From assembly GCA_016703155.1 (NCBI GenBank), contig JADJCP010000002.1:496001-560000 (forward strand): a DNA stretch of 64,000 nucleotides, written 5' to 3'. The notes beneath the pieces are model-generated. The model saw nothing but the letters and a program-made list of their open reading frames with translations. It did not search any database and was not told where the DNA came from. Made by a program: the position numbers and the translations under genes. Every line of letters begins with the position of its first letter. Within the stretch, counting starts at the first letter, position 1. Shown here one piece after another: positions 1-9,481 of this stretch. Source of the DNA: Hydrogenophilales bacterium (GTDB lineage: Bacteria; Pseudomonadota; Gammaproteobacteria; Burkholderiales; Thiobacillaceae).

Positions 1-176
1 TGTTGTACTCCTTCACTCTTAAGGCCTCCTTGGCAAACGCCATAAAAGGCCGCCCTTTTCTCTATCTATAGACCCTGGTGTCGATATTACGGGGCTTTTT
101 ATGACCCTTCTTCCAGGCCGCATGACGGCCATGACTACGCATATAGCCCGTCCTCGGCTGATAACATGCCGTGCAT

Positions 177-542
177 ATGCTCAAATCGTCATCTATCAGA
201 CCCCTCTGGCTAACCATTGGCTGGTGCCTGGTCGCGCTCATTGTCTGGCTGTCCTTGAAGCCGTCCGGAGACGGCCCGGCGCTCATCAACGACAAACTCG
301 CCCATCTACTGGCCTATTTCGGATTGATGCTATGGTTCTCCAAGCTGTACCCGCGACACCTCCTGGTTGCCATGGCCATATTGGCGCTCGGCGCCGCCCT
401 GGAAGTCTTGCAGGGGTGGTCCGGCTATCGCGACATGAGCTTCGCCGACTTGGTCGCTGACGCCCTGGGCATCGGCCTGGGATGGTTCGCTGCCTCGCGA
501 ACTCCGGACATCCTGCCCCGGCTGGAGAGGCGCTTGTCATGA
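177..542 (+). CDS. VanZ-like membrane protein
   Basis: A 121-residue VanZ-family protein with three to four hydrophobic segments, including residues 9-27 and two runs around residues 45-70. It carries the acidic signature KLAHLLAYFGLMLWF and a later D-x-V-ADALG-x-x-LG stretch typical of the family. VanZ homologues outside glycopeptide-resistance clusters have no settled function. I chose ATG 177; a GTG at 171 is also in frame. The stop overlaps the next start (ATGA at 539-542), so it is probably translationally coupled to the ferritin-like gene that follows. Confidence 0.8.
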   Translation: MLKSSSIRPLWLTIGWCLVALIVWLSLKPSGDGPALINDKLAHLLAYFGLMLWFSKLYPRHLLVAMAILALGAALEVLQGWSGYRDMSFADLVADALGIGLGWFAASRTPDILPRLERRLS

Positions 543-1330
543 ACCTGCACCACCTCGCGCGAATGCTGTTGGCAAACGCTGATATCGATGCCAAAGCAGC
601 AGGCGCGACCCAGCTCTGGCAGGCTAGCCAAGCTGGCACACTCACAGGCGCAACGTTCCAGGAAACGTTGCCGTTGACCGCGCCTGGGCGCCCGGAGCGG
701 CCGATCCTGGCGCCACCCGAAGCGATGCCGCGCCGCGAGCTGAACAGCCCGGAGGGTCATGCCGCCTTGATCCATGCCCTGACCCACATCGAGTTCAGCG
801 CCATCAACCTGGCCCTGGACGCGGTCTACCGCTTCCGTGACCTGCCCGCCGAGTTTCACTCCGACTGGCTACGTGTCGCCGCCGAGGAGGCCTATCACTT
901 TCAACTGCTGCGCGATCACCTGCGCAGCCTGAACCATGATTACGGCGATTTCACGGCACACGACGGGCTCTGGGAACTGGCCGCGAAAACCGCCCACGAC
1001 CCGCTGGCGCGCATGGCCCTGGTACCACGTCTGATGGAGGCACGCGGCCTGGATGTCACCCCCGGCATCCAGAGCAAGTTGCGCGGCTACGGCGACAAGG
1101 CGGGGGCCGCGATACTTGACATCATCCTGCACGACGAGATCGGCCACGTCGCCATCGGCGACCGCTGGTTCCGCTATCTGTGCGCACAGCGCAGCCTGGA
1201 CGTGGCAGCCACCTTCAGGGATCTGATCCGCGCTGCCGGAGCGCCCCGGCCACGCCCACCCTTCAATGAAGCGGCGCGTTTGCGTGCCGGCTTCAGCGCG
1301 GCCGAGTTACAGGCGCTGCGCGCGGGATAA
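539..1330 (+). CDS. DUF455 family ferritin-like protein
   Basis: A 263-residue DUF455 protein. Members adopt a ferritin-like four-helix fold related to the diiron tRNA hydroxylase MiaE. Helix-borne metal-ligand motifs are visible: ALTHIEFSAINLALD, RVAAEEAYHF, and HDEIGHVAIGDRWF near the C-terminus, each with the E...ExxH pattern. A diiron centre is therefore likely, but the substrate is unknown. The start at 539 overlaps the upstream VanZ stop. The 3' end overlaps the convergent sensor kinase gene by about 38 bases. Confidence 0.85.
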   Translation: MNLHHLARMLLANADIDAKAAGATQLWQASQAGTLTGATFQETLPLTAPGRPERPILAPPEAMPRRELNSPEGHAALIHALTHIEFSAINLALDAVYRFRDLPAEFHSDWLRVAAEEAYHFQLLRDHLRSLNHDYGDFTAHDGLWELAAKTAHDPLARMALVPRLMEARGLDVTPGIQSKLRGYGDKAGAAILDIILHDEIGHVAIGDRWFRYLCAQRSLDVAATFRDLIRAAGAPRPRPPFNEAARLRAGFSAAELQALRAG

Positions 1331-2615
1331 GCAGCTCGGCGCACAAGCCGCCGCCATCCCGAGTGTTCAGCACGACGTGCCAACCGTAGGCATCGGCGAG
1401 TTGCCGAACGATAGCCAAGCCCAGACCGGAGCCGCCGGTGTCGCGGGCGCGCGAGCCCTCCAGGCGGTAGAAAGGCTGGAACACGGTTTCCAGCTCGGCT
1501 TCGGGAATGCCGGGGCCACGGTCGAGCACGGCGATACGCACGGCCTCAGCATCGCAATCGAGGCGTAACTCGACAGGCTTGCCCTCGCCATAGCGCAGGG
1601 CATTACCCAGGAGATTGGCGACGATGCGCCGCAACGCGCGCTCGCCGACGACGACCTTGCAGGCCACCTCGTGGGCGTGCCACACCACCGGCCCGGCACG
1701 TGCCGCGTCCGCCGCCAGTTCGCCGAGCAGAGCTGACAACTCCAGCTCGGTGATTTCCGCGCCCTTCAGTGCCCGCGAAAAATCGAGCATCTCGCTGATC
1801 AGGCGCCCCATTTCCTCAAGGTCGCCCTCCATGCGCCGCACCATCTCTCTGTCATCGGTATCCAGCATCGACAAAGCCAGACGCAGGCGGGTGATCGGTG
1901 TACGCAGGTCATGCGAGATGCCGGACAGCAGCACAGTGCGGTTTTCCAGCAGCTTCTGAACTTCGTCCGCCATCCGGTTGAAGGCCCTGGCCATTTGGCG
2001 CATCTCTTCGGCGCCGGCCTCGGGTAAACGCTCGGGGGTGCGGCCCTGGCCGACGATCTGCGCCGAGCGGGCCACCTCGGCAAGTTGCCTGCTGATACGC
2101 CGGGCCAGCAGCAAAACAGCCAACAAGGTCAATAAGCCACCGGCCAGAAATACGACCGCGGCCTCCAGCGGCGCTTTGAGCTCGTAGCGCTCTTTGGCAA
2201 AGCCGACGCGCAGCAAATGATCGGCGAGTTTCAACTCTACCCAGGAGTAGGTGGGGTCGGAGCCCTGCTTGACGCGGATTTCCTGCCCGGTGCGCGTCAG
2301 GACGGCTTGTTCAAGCAGTGTTCCGAAAGCCGACTCCGGCGCCAGCGTTGGCAGAGGCTGGGTGACCTTGCCCAATTCGAGGTTATGGCGCAGGGATAGC
2401 TCGATCTCGTAATCAGGCCGGGTAACCGGGGGTAACTCGACCCATGTCTGCGCTGCCAAAGCAATGCGTGCCGCCAGATCCTCCGCCGAACGGGCCCGCA
2501 AAGGCTCGACGGCGGTTTTCCAGACGACATAGAAGGCCGCCCCCTGCACCGCCAGAAAGATGGCCAGCAAGGCCAGCGCGGTACGGCCAAAAAGCGTGCG
2601 TGGCAACAGCTTCAA
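1293..2615 (-). CDS. envZ: EnvZ-type sensor histidine kinase
   Basis: A 440-residue inner-membrane sensor kinase. The N-terminus has a membrane helix (about 10-32), a periplasmic segment of roughly 120 residues, a second helix (about 155-175) and a HAMP region. The dimerisation/phosphoacceptor box GISHDLRTPITRLRL is very close to that of EnvZ. The ATP-binding domain shows the N box (NLLGNALRYGEG), G1 (DRGPGIPEAE), F box (FQPFYR) and G2 (TGGSGLGLAIV). It overlaps the upstream response regulator stop by 4 bases, giving a classic two-gene operon. The physiological signal cannot be read from sequence. Confidence 0.9.
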   Translation of the reverse strand: MKLLPRTLFGRTALALLAIFLAVQGAAFYVVWKTAVEPLRARSAEDLAARIALAAQTWVELPPVTRPDYEIELSLRHNLELGKVTQPLPTLAPESAFGTLLEQAVLTRTGQEIRVKQGSDPTYSWVELKLADHLLRVGFAKERYELKAPLEAAVVFLAGGLLTLLAVLLLARRISRQLAEVARSAQIVGQGRTPERLPEAGAEEMRQMARAFNRMADEVQKLLENRTVLLSGISHDLRTPITRLRLALSMLDTDDREMVRRMEGDLEEMGRLISEMLDFSRALKGAEITELELSALLGELAADAARAGPVVWHAHEVACKVVVGERALRRIVANLLGNALRYGEGKPVELRLDCDAEAVRIAVLDRGPGIPEAELETVFQPFYRLEGSRARDTGGSGLGLAIVRQLADAYGWHVVLNTRDGGGLCAELLIPRAAPVTRPR

Positions 2616-3334
2616 ACGGGCGCCTTACCCTTGGGTGCGAACAGATAGCCCTGACCCCAAACGGTACGAATGTAGACCGGATTGGTGGGGTCGTCCTCCA
2701 GTTTGCGGCGCAAGCGCGTAACGCGCACGTCGATGGATCGGTCGAAGGGATCACGCTCGAAGCCCTTCAGCCAATCCATGATCTGGTCACGCGACAAAGC
2801 ACGGTTGGGATGCTCGATGAATATCTTCAGCAAGGCGTATTCCGCATGGGTCAAGGCAATTTCGGCGCCGTCACGCAATAAACGCTGCGCGGCCAGATCG
2901 ACGACGAAAGCGCCGAAGGCATACTGCTCTAGGTTATCGTCATCCTTGGGCTTGCCGGGACTATTCCGGCGCAGCACTGCGCGGATGCGCGCCAGCAACT
3001 CCCTGGGGTTGAAGGGTTTCGCCAGATAATCGTCGGCGCCCACCTCGAGGCCGACGATGCGGTCGATATCCTCACCGCGCGCCGACAGCATGATTACCGG
3101 CACGTCGCGACCGGCCTTGACGCGACGGGTCAGGGCCAGGCCATCCTCGCCGGGCATCATCAGATCCATGACCACCAGATCCGGCTCGAAGCCGAGCAGA
3201 CGCTCGTCCATCTCGCGCCCATCGCGTGCCGTCTCGACACGCATCTCCTGTTTGCGGAGATAATCGCTCAGGAGATCACGTATCCCCGCGTCATCGTCGA
3301 CGACCAGGACATGGGGCTGGCGGATTTCTTCCAT
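2612..3334 (-). CDS. ompR: OmpR-type response regulator
   Basis: A 240-residue OmpR/PhoB regulator. The receiver domain has the acidic pair DDD near residue 14, the phosphoacceptor aspartate in VVMDLMMPGEDG and the conserved lysine in AKPFNPREL. The C-terminal winged helix ends in RVTRLRRKLEDD and IRTVWGQGYLF. I chose the ATG at 3334, preceded by AGAGGA; an in-frame ATG at 3355 exists. It is cotranscribed with the kinase and is its likely partner. The 100-bp gap to the next plus-strand gene presumably holds divergent promoters. Confidence 0.9.
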   Translation of the reverse strand: MEEIRQPHVLVVDDDAGIRDLLSDYLRKQEMRVETARDGREMDERLLGFEPDLVVMDLMMPGEDGLALTRRVKAGRDVPVIMLSARGEDIDRIVGLEVGADDYLAKPFNPRELLARIRAVLRRNSPGKPKDDDNLEQYAFGAFVVDLAAQRLLRDGAEIALTHAEYALLKIFIEHPNRALSRDQIMDWLKGFERDPFDRSIDVRVTRLRRKLEDDPTNPVYIRTVWGQGYLFAPKGKAPV

Positions 3335-3435
3335 GGCATCGTTCCTCTGAAACAATTGGTTACAAATTTACTGGATGTGGAAACTCGACGGAAACGCCCG
3401 AGACCTAGCATGAGCAGCGTCGAAAGGAGAAAACC

Positions 3436-3816
3436 ATGAAAACCCAGGCACTCATCATGACGCTGTTGCTGACCGGTTCGCCAGTCGTGACCGCTCATGC
3501 CGCCTATGGTTTCACGGTTGGCCTCTCCGACGGAAGCCCCCTTGTCGGAAAACCGGCGGTGCACTTGGCCTGGTTGTCCGAGGACGAGATTTCCTCGATA
3601 CGCCAGCAATGGCAGACCGTTCCCCCCGATGAGCGCGAGCGTTTGCGCAAGAAATTACGCGACGAGCACGGTGTCAACGTCGAAGACGGCTTTGGAATGG
3701 GCTTCGAGCTCCGGCGCCGCGACTCGGACACTGGCGATAACGCGGAGCAGGAGCGGCGCTGGGGCAAGCCCCGTTCCGGAGACAAGAGACGCGATGAACG
3801 CAAGGGTCGCCGCTGA
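3436..3816 (+). CDS. small exported protein, unknown function
   Basis: A 126-residue protein with a cleavable signal peptide (MKTQALIMTLLLTGSPVVTAHA, likely cut after AHA). The mature part has a central stretch with alternating basic and acidic residues (PPDERERLRKKLRDEHG) and ends in a very basic, arginine-rich tail. A good ribosome site, AAAGGAG, precedes the start. It lies just downstream of the divergent ompR promoter region and 20 bases before another exported protein, so the two are probably cotranscribed. No family was recognised. Confidence 0.65.
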   Translation: MKTQALIMTLLLTGSPVVTAHAAYGFTVGLSDGSPLVGKPAVHLAWLSEDEISSIRQQWQTVPPDERERLRKKLRDEHGVNVEDGFGMGFELRRRDSDTGDNAEQERRWGKPRSGDKRRDERKGRR

Positions 3817-3839
3817 AAACCACACACCAGGAGATGACC

Positions 3840-4388
3840 ATGAAAACCTCACTATCCAAGCTATTCGGCATCACTAGCGCGAGTCTGCTCACCCTGTATA
3901 CCGGTGCCGGCATGGCCGGCGGCAACCCGAACCCGCCATATCAGGATCATGGCAAAGTGCTTGCCAGCACGCCGGTCTATGAAGAGGTCAATGAGCCACG
4001 CCGCGAATGCTGGACCGAACGCGTCGGCGAAACCCGGGAAACGGTTCGGGACCGCTCCTACGGCGGCGCCATCCTCGGCGGTCTGGTTGGCGGCATCCTC
4101 GGCAACCAGATGGGCAAAGGCAATGGCAGGAAAGCCGCCGTCGTGGTGGGCGCAACCACGGGTGCCATTGTCGGCGATAACATCGACAACAGCGACACGC
4201 GCTACGTCGAACGTAGCGGCCCACGCGAAGTCGAGCGCTGCCGAAGTGTCGACCACTGGTCGCGCAAGGTCAGCGGCTACGATGTCGTCTACCGCTATCA
4301 TGGCCATGAATACACGACGTTCCTGCCCTACGATCCGGGTTCCGAGATCAAGCTGCGGGTCAACGTCAGCGTCGCGGAAAACTGGTAA
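3840..4388 (+). CDS. glycine-zipper outer-membrane/periplasmic protein
   Basis: A 182-residue exported protein with a signal peptide and a glycine-zipper segment (GGAILGGLVGGILGNQMGKGNGRKAAVVVGATTGAIVG, around residues 76-113) of the Rickettsia 17-kDa antigen type. The C-terminal half (VERCRSVDHWSRKVSGYDVVYRYHG...) matches the usual downstream domain of these proteobacterial proteins. The start is the second ATG (3840), because AGGAG at 3829-3833 is correctly spaced for it and not for the ATG at 3834. A role in envelope integrity is inferred from the family. Confidence 0.75.
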   Translation: MKTSLSKLFGITSASLLTLYTGAGMAGGNPNPPYQDHGKVLASTPVYEEVNEPRRECWTERVGETRETVRDRSYGGAILGGLVGGILGNQMGKGNGRKAAVVVGATTGAIVGDNIDNSDTRYVERSGPREVERCRSVDHWSRKVSGYDVVYRYHGHEYTTFLPYDPGSEIKLRVNVSVAENW

Positions 4389-4477
4389 GCCCGCGTACCC
4401 ACTCAACCCGGCCGCGCCTTCCAAGTGCGACCGGGTCTTGGTACAGTGCCGGCTGCTCCGGAAATATACTTATAAAC

Positions 4478-6400
4478 TTGCCTGCCCTCGCCAACTTTCT
4501 TAGCGCACTTTTCTGCCTGTTTTTGCTTGCCTTGGCCCATGGGGTATCGGCCGACGACGATGCGGACTTCCTCGCGGCACGCGAAGCCTATACCAAAGGT
4601 CAGACCGAACGTTTTGTCCGAGCCACGACCAAGGTCGGTGAAGCGTACCCGCTTCAGGCCTATCTCCAGTATTGGCTCCTCAAATCAGCCGTACCCGGAG
4701 CCCAGGATATGGAAGCGTTCATCGGACGCTACCCCGATTCGCCGCTGACCGAACGTTTCCGTCTCGATCTGGCACGCCTGCATGCTCAGAACAACGAGTG
4801 GGAAGCCTTCAATAGATGGGCTTCGCAACTCAGCAAGCCGGATACCGAAATTCGTTGCCATGCCCTGCGGGCCCAAGTCTTCGCCGGCCAGGGAAACGCG
4901 GCGCAGGAGGGTGCCCAGCTTTACCGTACCGGCCGCGACCTGCCTTCCAGTTGCGGACTGCTTTTTGACGCCTTGTTCGAGCGCGGTGTCTTGCGCGAGG
5001 AAGACCGGCTGATTCGTCTGCGCCTTGCACTGGAGTCCGGCAACCTGCGTCTGGCCCGGGAATTGAGCAGCCAGATGCCGGAATCGCAGCGCTTGGCGGC
5101 GGATAGCCTCACCCGTGCCGAGCGCGAGCCGGCCAAGCTGATCGCCGAGGCACCAACCGGTTCGACTCGTGAAATCGTCTTTTACGCGCTGACTCAAATC
5201 GCCAAGTCCGACCCGGCACAAGCCGCCAGTGTCTGGGCCAGCCATGGTGAGAAGTACCCGGGCGCCGAGCAGCAGTACGGGTGGGCACAGATCGCTACGC
5301 AGGCGGCTCGCCAACTCCACCCTGGCGCACCCGAATGGTTCCTCAAGGTCGGTGCGGCGCTGAGCGAAAACCAGGCCATCTGGCGCGCCCGTGCCATGTT
5401 GCGCGCTGGCCGCTGGTTGGATGTCTTCCGCAGCATAGAAGCCATGCCCGAGTCGGTCCAGGAGGAAGCTGTCTGGCGTTATTGGAAAGGGCGCTCCCTG
5501 AAAGCCTTGGGTGCCGTCGTCCCGGCAAACACACTTTTTGCCCGCCTTTCCGGTGAGATTCACTACTATGGTGTCCTCGCCAGCGAGGAATTGCCCGTGC
5601 GCATCGAGTCCCAAACCCAGGACTACCGCCCGAGCCAGGAAGAAATGTCGGCGACCCGCAGGCTGCCGGGAATCGACCGCTCAATACGCCTGCGTCGACT
5701 TGGACTGATGGCCGACGCCACCTCCGAGTGGCTTTGGGCGCTGCGCGGCATGAATGACGCCCAATTGCTCGCCGCCGCCGAGATCGCCCGCCAGGAAGGC
5801 TGGTATGACCGGGCGATCAATACCGCCGACACGACCCGCGACACTCACAACTTCGACCTTCGCTATCTGACCCCCTATCGCGACCTCGCCGAGGCTTATG
5901 CCCGCGAGCAGAAGCTCGATCCCGCCTGGGTATTTGGCCTGATGCGCCAGGAATCGCGTTTCGTCGACCATGCCCAGTCCAGTGCCGGCGCCATCGGCCT
6001 GATGCAGATCATGCCAGCCACGGCGCGCTGGATTGCCAATCAGATGGGCGAGCGCAAAGCACATGCCGGGGTTCGGGAGCCTGCCACCAATATCCGTTTC
6101 GGTACCTTTTATCTGAAAAACATCCATGACCGCCTGGAGAACTCCGCGGTTCTGGCCACCGCCGGCTATAACGCGGGGCCCGGTCGGGCGCGACGCTGGC
6201 AAGCAAACATCCCGCTCGAGGGTGCCATTTATGTCGAATCAATCCCGTTCACTGAAACTCGCGAATATGTAAAAAAAGTACTGGTCAACGCGGTCTTTTA
6301 CAGCCAGCGGCTGGGCACCCCATCCACCAGACTGAAGGATCGGCTGGGCACCATTCCGGCACGCGTGGACAACGCTACCGACAGCGCACCGAATATCTGA
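4478..6400 (+). CDS. slt: soluble lytic murein transglycosylase
   Basis: A 640-residue Slt-type enzyme that cleaves peptidoglycan glycans to 1,6-anhydromuropeptides. It has a signal peptide (about 1-25), a long alpha-helical superhelical region built from TPR-like repeats, and a C-terminal SLT domain. The catalytic glutamate lies in LMRQESRF; further signatures are GAIGLMQIMPATARWIA and NIRFGTFYL...AGYNAGPGRARRW. The start is uncertain: the reading frame offers TTG at 4478, with no obvious ribosome site, and an earlier TTG at 4439. Confidence 0.88.
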   Translation: MPALANFLSALFCLFLLALAHGVSADDDADFLAAREAYTKGQTERFVRATTKVGEAYPLQAYLQYWLLKSAVPGAQDMEAFIGRYPDSPLTERFRLDLARLHAQNNEWEAFNRWASQLSKPDTEIRCHALRAQVFAGQGNAAQEGAQLYRTGRDLPSSCGLLFDALFERGVLREEDRLIRLRLALESGNLRLARELSSQMPESQRLAADSLTRAEREPAKLIAEAPTGSTREIVFYALTQIAKSDPAQAASVWASHGEKYPGAEQQYGWAQIATQAARQLHPGAPEWFLKVGAALSENQAIWRARAMLRAGRWLDVFRSIEAMPESVQEEAVWRYWKGRSLKALGAVVPANTLFARLSGEIHYYGVLASEELPVRIESQTQDYRPSQEEMSATRRLPGIDRSIRLRRLGLMADATSEWLWALRGMNDAQLLAAAEIARQEGWYDRAINTADTTRDTHNFDLRYLTPYRDLAEAYAREQKLDPAWVFGLMRQESRFVDHAQSSAGAIGLMQIMPATARWIANQMGERKAHAGVREPATNIRFGTFYLKNIHDRLENSAVLATAGYNAGPGRARRWQANIPLEGAIYVESIPFTETREYVKKVLVNAVFYSQRLGTPSTRLKDRLGTIPARVDNATDSAPNI

Positions 6401-6462
6401 GGCCATCGCGGGCATGGCGGAGGATGGGTAGAATGGCCCACTCCTAACTTCGAGCGCTTTTC

Positions 6463-7392
6463 ATGAAACTCTGCATTCTCGGCGGCGGTGGCTTTGTCGG
6501 TCGACATCTGATCAGCCTGCTGTCTTCACGGGGTCATGAAGTGCTCGTGCCCTGCCGCCACCGTGACCGAATCAAGCCGCTCCTGGTGCTGCCCGGTGTC
6601 ACTGTCACCGAATCCGACATCCATGACCCGGCACAATTGCGTCGTCTGTTTACCGGCGTCGATGCAGTCATCAACCTGGTTGGCATTTTGCATGGCAGTG
6701 AAGTTGCATTTCGCAAAGTCCACGTCGATTTGCCGGCCAAGGTGGCGTCGGCCTGCCAGGAAGTGGGGGTGACCCGCCTGCTGCACATGAGCGCACTGGG
6801 CGCCGACGCAGCTTCTCGCAGCATCTATCAACGCACCAAGGCCGATGGCGAGCGTTGCGTCATGAGCGTACCCGGCCTTGCGGTAACGGCATTCCGACCC
6901 TCAGTGATCTTCGGCCAAGGCGACAGTTTCCTGGGTTTGTTCGCCGAACTGCTGCGGCTCGCGCCAGTGGTTCCCCTGGCGGGTGGCCACGCTCGCTTTC
7001 AGCCCGTATACGTGCTCGACGTAGCCCGCGCATTCGCCGACAGCCTGGATGACCCTGAGACTATTGGCCAGATCTACGGCCTCTGCGGGCCTCGTATCTA
7101 CACCCTGGCAGAGCTTATGGCCAAAGTCGGCGCCGTCTTCGGACGATCGCCGTTGATCCTGCCGCTGGGTGACGCTGCCTCCTATGCATTCGCGCGCCTG
7201 ATGGAATTCAAACCCGGCCGAAAACTCATGACTCGCGACAACTACTTCGCGATGCAGGTCGACAACGTCTGCCCCGAAGGCTTTCCGGCACGTTTTGGCC
7301 TGGCCACCGAGCTCGATGGTGTCATCGGCTACCTGCGCGAAGCGAGTCCACGCTGCAATTACGACCGCTTCAGGCGGCGGGCACAGCGCTAA
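6463..7392 (+). CDS. NDUFA9-like NAD(P)-binding SDR protein
   Basis: A 309-residue atypical short-chain dehydrogenase/epimerase. The N-terminal nucleotide-binding motif is ILGGGGFVGRHL (G-x-x-G-x-x-G). The catalytic YxxxK is visible as YQRTKADGE. The layout matches bacterial relatives of the complex I NDUFA9 subunit, which bind nucleotide but often lack proven catalysis. It is followed after 2 bases by cca and sits behind slt; this slt-NDUFA9-cca neighbourhood suggests a housekeeping role. Confidence 0.8.
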   Translation: MKLCILGGGGFVGRHLISLLSSRGHEVLVPCRHRDRIKPLLVLPGVTVTESDIHDPAQLRRLFTGVDAVINLVGILHGSEVAFRKVHVDLPAKVASACQEVGVTRLLHMSALGADAASRSIYQRTKADGERCVMSVPGLAVTAFRPSVIFGQGDSFLGLFAELLRLAPVVPLAGGHARFQPVYVLDVARAFADSLDDPETIGQIYGLCGPRIYTLAELMAKVGAVFGRSPLILPLGDAASYAFARLMEFKPGRKLMTRDNYFAMQVDNVCPEGFPARFGLATELDGVIGYLREASPRCNYDRFRRRAQR

Positions 7393-7394
7393 GG

Positions 7395-8621
7395 ATGTTC
7401 CCAGCGCCCATCAAGGCATACATTGTCGGCGGCGCCGTGCGCGATGGCTTGCTCGGCCTGCCAGTGCAGGACCGAGACCATGTCGTGGTCGGCGCTAGCC
7501 CGGAGGTCATGGCGAACCTTGGCTTTCAGCCGGTAGGCAAGGATTTCCCGGTATTCCTGCACCCGACTTCGCATGAGGAATACGCTCTGGCGCGCACGGA
7601 GCGCAAGACCGCTCAGGGGTACAAGGGCTTCCAGATTTTCAGCGCCGCCGACGTTACCCTCGAAGAGGATCTGCGCCGCCGCGACCTCACTGTCAACGCC
7701 ATGGCGCTGAGCGACGACGGAACACTTGTCGACCCCTACGGCGGCCGGGACGATCTGGCGGCGCGCGTGTTTCGCCATGTCAGCCCGGCCTTCGCCGAAG
7801 ACCCGGTGCGCATCCTGCGGGTCGCCCGTTTCGCGGCACGTTTTCCCGAATTTACCGTTGCCCCTGAAACCAACGATCTCATGGTGCGCATGGTCGAGAA
7901 CGGTGAAGTCGAGGCGCTGGTTCCCGAGCGGGTTTGGCAAGAACTCTCCCGAGGGCTGATGGAGCAAGCTCCTTCGCGTATGCTTTCGGTGCTGCGGGCA
8001 TGTGGAGCCCTGGGGCGCTTGATGCCTGAACTGGATCGGCTCTTCGGGATACCGCAACCACCGCAATATCACCCCGAAATCGATACCGGCGTGCATGTCT
8101 CGCAAGTAATCGACTGGACGGCGGCCCAGGGTTACAGCCTGCCGGTGCGTTGGGCCGCGCTGCTCCATGACCTTGGCAAGGGGGCGACACCCGCGGAGTA
8201 CTGGCCCAAGCACCATGGCCACGAAGGCCGGGGGATAGCCCTGGTTAAATCCTTGAGCGAACGTTTCAAGGCGCCCGCCGAATGTCGCGATCTGGCGGTG
8301 CTCGTGACACGCGACCACGGCAATGTGCACCGCGCCGAGGAGCTACGTCCGGCGACCATATTGGACCTCCTGGAACGTAGCGACGCCTTCCGCCGCCCGG
8401 AGCGCTTCGTCGAATGCCTCCAGGCCTGCGAAGCGGATTTTCACAGCCGGCCGGGTTACGCGACACGACCCTATCCTCAGCCCGATCGGTTACTGCGTGC
8501 CCTTGACGCGGCACGCGGCATCGATGCCGGCAGCATCGCCCAGTCGGCGCCGTCAGGGCGCATCGCGGAGCATATTCGCGCGGCACGGATCGGTGCCATC
8601 GAGCGCGCGCTGGCGACGTAA
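7395..8621 (+). CDS. cca: multifunctional CCA tRNA nucleotidyltransferase
   Basis: A 408-residue class II CCA-adding enzyme that builds or repairs the 3' CCA end of tRNAs. The nucleotidyltransferase head shows GGAVRDGLLG and the metal-binding DRDHVVVG, then RRRDLTVNAMAL and the neck motif EDPVRILRVARFAARF. The C-terminal HD phosphohydrolase domain (WAALLHDLGKG...HHGHEGRG) marks it as the multifunctional CCA protein with repair phosphatase/phosphodiesterase activity. The stop codon shares a base with the next start (TAATG), so coupling is likely. Confidence 0.93.
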   Translation: MFPAPIKAYIVGGAVRDGLLGLPVQDRDHVVVGASPEVMANLGFQPVGKDFPVFLHPTSHEEYALARTERKTAQGYKGFQIFSAADVTLEEDLRRRDLTVNAMALSDDGTLVDPYGGRDDLAARVFRHVSPAFAEDPVRILRVARFAARFPEFTVAPETNDLMVRMVENGEVEALVPERVWQELSRGLMEQAPSRMLSVLRACGALGRLMPELDRLFGIPQPPQYHPEIDTGVHVSQVIDWTAAQGYSLPVRWAALLHDLGKGATPAEYWPKHHGHEGRGIALVKSLSERFKAPAECRDLAVLVTRDHGNVHRAEELRPATILDLLERSDAFRRPERFVECLQACEADFHSRPGYATRPYPQPDRLLRALDAARGIDAGSIAQSAPSGRIAEHIRAARIGAIERALAT

Positions 8622-9481
8622 TGACCGACCCCCTGACAGTGCTGAGTATCGAGGATCACGACCGCGGCAGCGCGGGCATGGTCTATGTCTATCCGGTGGT
8701 CTCGCGCCGTGCTGGTGGCGTCTCCGTAGGCATCAACCTGAACATCAACAACGCCTGCAATTGGCGCTGCATCTACTGCCAGGTCCCGGACCTGAAACGT
8801 GGCGGGCCGCCGCCTGTCGACATGACCCGGCTGCGTGACGAGCTTTACGCCATGTTGGCTGACATCGTCCATGGCGATTTCATGACCAGGCACGTCCCTG
8901 AGGGTATGCGCCGCTTGAACGATATCGCCTTGTCCGGCAACGGCGAACCTACTAGCGCGCCGGAATTCGCCGAAGTCGTCGGCCTGGTCGGTGAGGCGCT
9001 GACGGACTTTGGCCTACGCGATACCGTCAAGCCGGTACTGATCAGCAACGGCAGCCTGATGCGCAAAGCCTATGTTCAAGAGGGCCTCGAAGGTATCGCG
9101 GCGCAGGGCGGCGAAGTATGGTTCAAACTGGATCGGGCCAGCCAGGTCGGCATGCGCACCGTCAACGGCACCGAGGCACGGCCCGAGCAGGTTGTAGCCA
9201 ATTTGAAGATCGCCGCCGGGCTCTGTCCCACCTGGATACAGACCTGTCTGTTTGAGCTCGATGGCTTACCGCCATCGGAAGACGAGATTGATGCCTATCT
9301 GCGCTTGCTTGGTCGGTTGCAGTCTGATGGCGTGCCGCTGCGCGGGGTTTTACTCTATGGATTGGCACGGCCGTCATTGCAACCGGAAGCACCCCGGCTA
9401 AGTCGTTTGCCGGAGGCAAGGCTGATCGCGTTCGGCGGACGCATCGAAGCCATGGGCTATGCCTGCAAGGCCTTTCCCTAA
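8621..9481 (+). CDS. radical SAM protein
   Basis: A 286-residue radical SAM enzyme. The iron-sulfur motif is C-x3-C-x2-C (CNWRCIYC), followed by a GNGEPT stretch that serves as the SAM-binding GGEP-like loop. The short barrel with no extra C-terminal cluster resembles uncharacterised radical SAM proteins found near cca in beta- and gammaproteobacteria. The substrate is unknown. It starts on the last base of cca and ends convergently with the DUF1631 fragment, overlapping by 4 bases. Confidence 0.8.
   Translation: MTDPLTVLSIEDHDRGSAGMVYVYPVVSRRAGGVSVGINLNINNACNWRCIYCQVPDLKRGGPPPVDMTRLRDELYAMLADIVHGDFMTRHVPEGMRRLNDIALSGNGEPTSAPEFAEVVGLVGEALTDFGLRDTVKPVLISNGSLMRKAYVQEGLEGIAAQGGEVWFKLDRASQVGMRTVNGTEARPEQVVANLKIAAGLCPTWIQTCLFELDGLPPSEDEIDAYLRLLGRLQSDGVPLRGVLLYGLARPSLQPEAPRLSRLPEARLIAFGGRIEAMGYACKAFP

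Noticed and set aside
1..43. A minus-strand frame opening at ATG 43 (MAFAKEALRVKEYN...) and leaving the window at base 1
   Set aside because: Only 14 codons are visible and there is no clear ribosome site, so it cannot be told from chance.
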